Origin: an uncultured Bacillota bacterium
GTDB taxonomy: Bacteria; Bacillota_I; Bacilli_A; RFN20; CAG-288
DNA length: 64,000 nucleotides
Assembly (NCBI GenBank): GCA_949300365.1
Contig: CASGEC010000004.1
Location: forward strand, 124,001 to 188,000
Direction of reading: 5' to 3'
Part shown: positions 61,308 to 64,000 of the stretch, one piece after another
Layout of the letters: each line of letters opens with the position of its first letter
How positions within the stretch are numbered: the first letter of the stretch is position 1
Notes under the pieces: generated by a model
Told to the model about the DNA's origin: nothing
What the model saw: the letters and a program-made list of their open reading frames with translations, nothing else
The model's database searches: none
Program-made: the position numbers and the translations under genes

Positions 61308-63189
61308 GGGAGTTCGTCATGTCGACCTTGAGGATCTTCCTCAATAGCAGGGCATCGGTGACGAGGATGAAGGCAAGGACCAAGGCAAGGGTGAGGAAAT
61401 AGGTGGAGACAGCAATGCTCCCGAGTCTTCCGAAGTCCAGAAGCCAGAGGATGATGGCCATCAGGCTGACGCCGATAGGAAGGCCGAGGATGAGACCAAG
61501 GCCAGCCATGATCATGATCTCGCGGTAGATGTAGAGGACGACTTCCTTGTTGCGATAGCCCAAGACCTTCAATGTCGCGATTTCGCGCTTTCTTTCCTCG
61601 ATGTTGAGATTGGTAAGGTTATAGATGACAAAGATCGAAAGGAAGATGGCAAAGAGGATGATGACGATGGCGATAGGGACGATGGTATCCGTAAGGCCGG
61701 GATAATCCACAGGGGGAAGGGCATTGGCGACATCGATGATGGCAAAGCCGCAGAAGACAAGGGCCGTGCTTCCGGCGACGGAGAGGATCGTCATGATGAG
61801 GTTCTTCTTGTAACGGCAGAGGTTGCGGATGGTGGACTTGTAGCGGAAGGGAAGGATACGCCAGAGCGGAAGCCGTTCGAAGAGGATCTTCTTGCCGGAC
61901 TTCGGGGCCAAGGGCTGGAGCAGGTCGGCCGGGGAAGACTTCAGGAATCCACGGACAACGCGATAGGTCACAAGAAGGACGATGAGGATCATGAGGATGC
62001 CGCAGACAAGGCCAAAGAGAGGATTCATCAAATTGACCATTTCCGGGCAGAAGAATGTCGTCTCGAAGGCCGGGTAGATAGCCATCGGGAGGGAATAGAC
62101 ACCGACGATCGTTCCGACGATCAGGGCGAGGATGCCACAGAAGAGGGAGAGGAGCATGTATTTGAGCTTGATGCGGGAATCGGTGACGCCCAAGGAGCGA
62201 TAGCAGCCGATGATGCTTCTTTCCTCCTCGACCATGCGGGTCATCGTTGTCGAGACGACCAGAGCGGCAACGGCGATGAAGAAGATCGGGAAGAGGAGGG
62301 CGATGATGTCGATCTTGTCCGTGTAGTTGACGATATAGGCATAGGACATGTTCTCTTCCAAGGTCAGGTAGTGGATCTCTCCGTACTTGTCTCCCAGAAG
62401 GGATTCGATCTTCTCCTGCTCGCCCTTGACGAAATCGATATAGGAACCCGTGAAGTAGGTATATTCGTTGGCTCCCCTAAGGGTGACATAAAGATCGGTG
62501 GTCGGGAACTGGACTTCCATGGAGATGCCGGGAACAAGCTCGATTGACATCGCAAGATCCTGCTGGCGCATATAGACGATCTGTTTGATCTCCTCCATGT
62601 TGATGAGATCCAGCTCCTCATAGCGGGAGAAATTGAGGGGATTGGAGACAATGCCGACGACGGTCTTCGTCCCCAGGACATCGCCAAGATCGATCGTATC
62701 GCCGACCTTGTAGGTGACCATGTCCGAGCGCATCCTCTCAACGGCGACCTCGTTGGACTTGACGGGCATCCTTCCTTCGACGGCGCGGACGGGAGCGATG
62801 GTCATGTCATCGGGAATGCCATAGAAGCGGGTCAAGGGCATGTCCGAAGAAAAGCCCATATCATAGCCCATCGAGGAGAACATGCTGGAATCCAGCATCG
62901 TCAAACCTTGAGCCGAAGTGGCAAGTCGGGAAGAGAGAAGGTCTTCGACAATATCGATGATTCCATTGTCGTCCTCATCGGCAAATCCCGTCGTCGATGA
63001 TGATTTCAGGATAAGGTCTGGGACATTCTCCCGGCGGAGCTCATTGCCGAAGGAGTTATCGATCATCGGCGAAAGCGTTCCGAGTCCCGAAACGAAGGCG
63101 ATGCCCAAAAGCATGATCACGATGATCGAGAAAAGCTTCGATAGATTGGTCCGGATAGACCGGAATATCGTGAGAAGATAGGCGTGCAT
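61291..63189 (-). CDS. MacB/FtsX-type ABC permease
   Basis: 632 residues. An N-terminal TM, a periplasmic-type domain of about 230 residues (VSGLGTLSPMIDNSFGNELR...), then two FtsX blocks (three TMs near 290-415, three-four near 475-620) with REIATLKVLGYRNKEVVLYIYREI, the conserved FtsX core. Transport of peptides, lipids or a mechanotransmission role. Starts immediately after the ATPase gene. Confidence 0.9.
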   Translation of the reverse strand: MHAYLLTIFRSIRTNLSKLFSIIVIMLLGIAFVSGLGTLSPMIDNSFGNELRRENVPDLILKSSSTTGFADEDDNGIIDIVEDLLSSRLATSAQGLTMLDSSMFSSMGYDMGFSSDMPLTRFYGIPDDMTIAPVRAVEGRMPVKSNEVAVERMRSDMVTYKVGDTIDLGDVLGTKTVVGIVSNPLNFSRYEELDLINMEEIKQIVYMRQQDLAMSIELVPGISMEVQFPTTDLYVTLRGANEYTYFTGSYIDFVKGEQEKIESLLGDKYGEIHYLTLEENMSYAYIVNYTDKIDIIALLFPIFFIAVAALVVSTTMTRMVEEERSIIGCYRSLGVTDSRIKLKYMLLSLFCGILALIVGTIVGVYSLPMAIYPAFETTFFCPEMVNLMNPLFGLVCGILMILIVLLVTYRVVRGFLKSSPADLLQPLAPKSGKKILFERLPLWRILPFRYKSTIRNLCRYKKNLIMTILSVAGSTALVFCGFAIIDVANALPPVDYPGLTDTIVPIAIVIILFAIFLSIFVIYNLTNLNIEERKREIATLKVLGYRNKEVVLYIYREIMIMAGLGLILGLPIGVSLMAIILWLLDFGRLGSIAVSTYFLTLALVLAFILVTDALLLRKILKVDMTNSLKSVD

Positions 63190-63897
63190 TTACCACTCGA
63201 TCTCCTCGATGTCCTTCGGATTGTCGTTGATTTCGATATTCTCCGCGGCGCCGTTCTTGATGTGGACGACCTCATCGGCCATGTCCTTGATGGCGGAGTT
63301 GTGGGTGACGATGATGATGGTCTTTCCCTGGTCGCGGGACATGTCCTTGAGAAGCTTCAAAATGGTCTTTCCCGTCTGGTAATCCAAGGCACCAGTCGGC
63401 TCGTCGCAAAGAAGGATCTTCGGGTTCTTCGCCAGGGCCCTAGCGATCGAGACACGCTGCTGTTCGCCGCCGGAAAGCTGGGCCGGGAAGTTGTTGATCC
63501 TGTCCTGGAGTCCGACCTTGGCAAGGATTTCCTCCGGGGAGAAGGCATCCCGGCACATTTCCGTGGAAAGCTCGACGTTTTCCTTTGCCGTCAGGTTGGG
63601 CATCAGGTTGTAGAACTGGAAGACAAAGCCGACGTCGTTGCGCCGATAGTCGCACAGCTGCTTGTTGTTGAAGGCAAGAAGATTCCTCCCGTCGATGAGA
63701 AGCTCGCCGGAATCGGCCCTGTCCATGCCTCCGATGAGGTTGAGGGCCGTCGTCTTTCCGGAACCGGAAGGACCCAGGACGATGCAGAACTTCCCTTCCT
63801 CGACCTCGAAGCTGAGGTCGTTGACTGCCTTGATTTCGTTGTCGCCCACGTGGAAGGTCTTCATGACGTGGGAGAGTTTCACCATCGTTTTTTTCAT
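63190..63897 (-). CDS. MacB/LolD-type ABC ATPase
   Basis: 235 residues. [55 protein letters not shown] and VTHN complete the LolD/MacB ATPase set. First gene of the two-gene operon; it directs the FtsX-type permease that follows without a gap. Confidence 0.95.
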   Translation of the reverse strand: MKKTMVKLSHVMKTFHVGDNEIKAVNDLSFEVEEGKFCIVLGPSGSGKTTALNLIGGMDRADSGELLIDGRNLLAFNNKQLCDYRRNDVGFVFQFYNLMPNLTAKENVELSTEMCRDAFSPEEILAKVGLQDRINNFPAQLSGGEQQRVSIARALAKNPKILLCDEPTGALDYQTGKTILKLLKDMSRDQGKTIIIVTHNSAIKDMADEVVHIKNGAAENIEINDNPKDIEEIEW

Positions 63898-63926
63898 GTT
63901 TCTCGGGCTTTCTGTCCTATAGGAAA

Positions 63927-63955
63927 ATTATAGGTTCGCCTTCCATTGTTATCAA
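63927..63955 (-). promoter_or_regulatory. Promoter of the MacB/FtsX-type ABC operon
   Basis: On the minus strand TTGATA (63955-63950), 17-nt spacer, TATAAT (63932-63927); near-consensus. Confidence 0.8.
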
Positions 63956-63960
63956 GCTGA

Positions 63961-63981
63961 ATAGTTAATTCACTTAACTAT
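63961..63981. promoter_or_regulatory. Perfect palindrome upstream of the ABC operon promoter
   Basis: ATAGTTAA-N5-TTAACTAT, perfect 8-nt arms, just upstream of the -35. Typical size and form of a MarR or TetR operator. A regulator gene may lie right of the window. Confidence 0.6.
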
Positions 63982-64000
63982 AAACTGTTGATTAAATCAA

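Noticed and set aside
1..64000. CRISPR arrays, tRNA or rRNA genes, insertion sequences, prophage
   Set aside because: No regularly spaced repeats, cloverleaf-like sequence, transposase motif or phage structural gene was found in reading the window.

Overview
The window reads as a chromosomal segment of an anaerobic, fermentative Firmicute, most likely an uncultured Bacilli/Erysipelotrichia-like gut lineage. This placement rests on gene content only. It carries the YloU/YloV (FakA) pair, a long-form ribosome hibernation factor, an ER-type SipW signal peptidase with SipW-type secreted proteins, pyruvate formate-lyase with its activase, PduL, a Gx/HepT transporter and an Rnf complex. There are no rRNA or tRNA genes, no CRISPR array and no phage genes that I can see. 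UGA is used as a normal stop.

Region 1 (1-17.9 kb, minus strand) is the most unusual part. About fourteen co-directional genes, mostly joined by 4-nt ATGA overlaps or gaps under 40 nt, form one apparent operon. In transcription order they encode two SipW-type secreted proteins, an ER/SipW-type signal peptidase, a membrane-anchored McrB-like AAA+ ATPase, a DUF2357-like protein ending in a zinc ribbon, an ABC-2 exporter (ATPase plus permease), a membrane-anchored beta-helix protein, two paralogous lipoproteins with repeated DGKDG-type modules and an InlB-like C-terminal repeat, and four more SipW-type surface proteins, the last cut by the window edge. The only strong promoter found (TTGACT-N16-TATAAA) has a C8 tract in its spacer. 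A downstream SipW-type gene is thrown out of frame by a G7 tract near its start. Together these suggest a phase-variable cell-surface assembly or secretion system that I cannot match to any described one. Homopolymer sequencing error is the competing explanation for the frameshift.

Region 2 (17.9-29.1 kb) holds cysK-cysE, a DUF4143 remnant, and an operon of a lactate/2-hydroxyacid dehydrogenase, an aminotransferase and an HPr-kinase/PEPCK-like P-loop protein. Then come an NAD(P)HX epimerase-like gene, Tag, a YgbA-family gene and a decayed cydDC pair (one nonsense codon, one large internal deletion).

Region 3 (29.1-39.5 kb) has pflB-pflA, two unknown lipoproteins, a fused ABC ATPase-permease, two NifU-C-type Fe-S proteins, pduL and a zinc-dependent phospholipase-like gene. 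Region 4 (39.5-44.9 kb) is an rnfCDGEA cluster lacking rnfB, followed by a NusG-II-domain protein and a Gx transporter. A lipoprotein ApbE that could flavinylate RnfD/RnfG lies at 48.8 kb.

Region 5 (44.9-64 kb) is mostly housekeeping: TSCPD protein, metK, an Arg/Lys/Orn decarboxylase, HPF, ApbE, a HAD phosphatase, an unknown two-gene unit, a 47-aa CxxC microprotein, NUDIX, MazG-like, YloU/FakA, a marR-ABC-ABC operon and a minus-strand MacB/FtsX-type ABC pair with a perfect palindrome upstream. Energy metabolism fits PFL fermentation with Rnf-based ion pumping and loss of the cytochrome bd maturation exporter.
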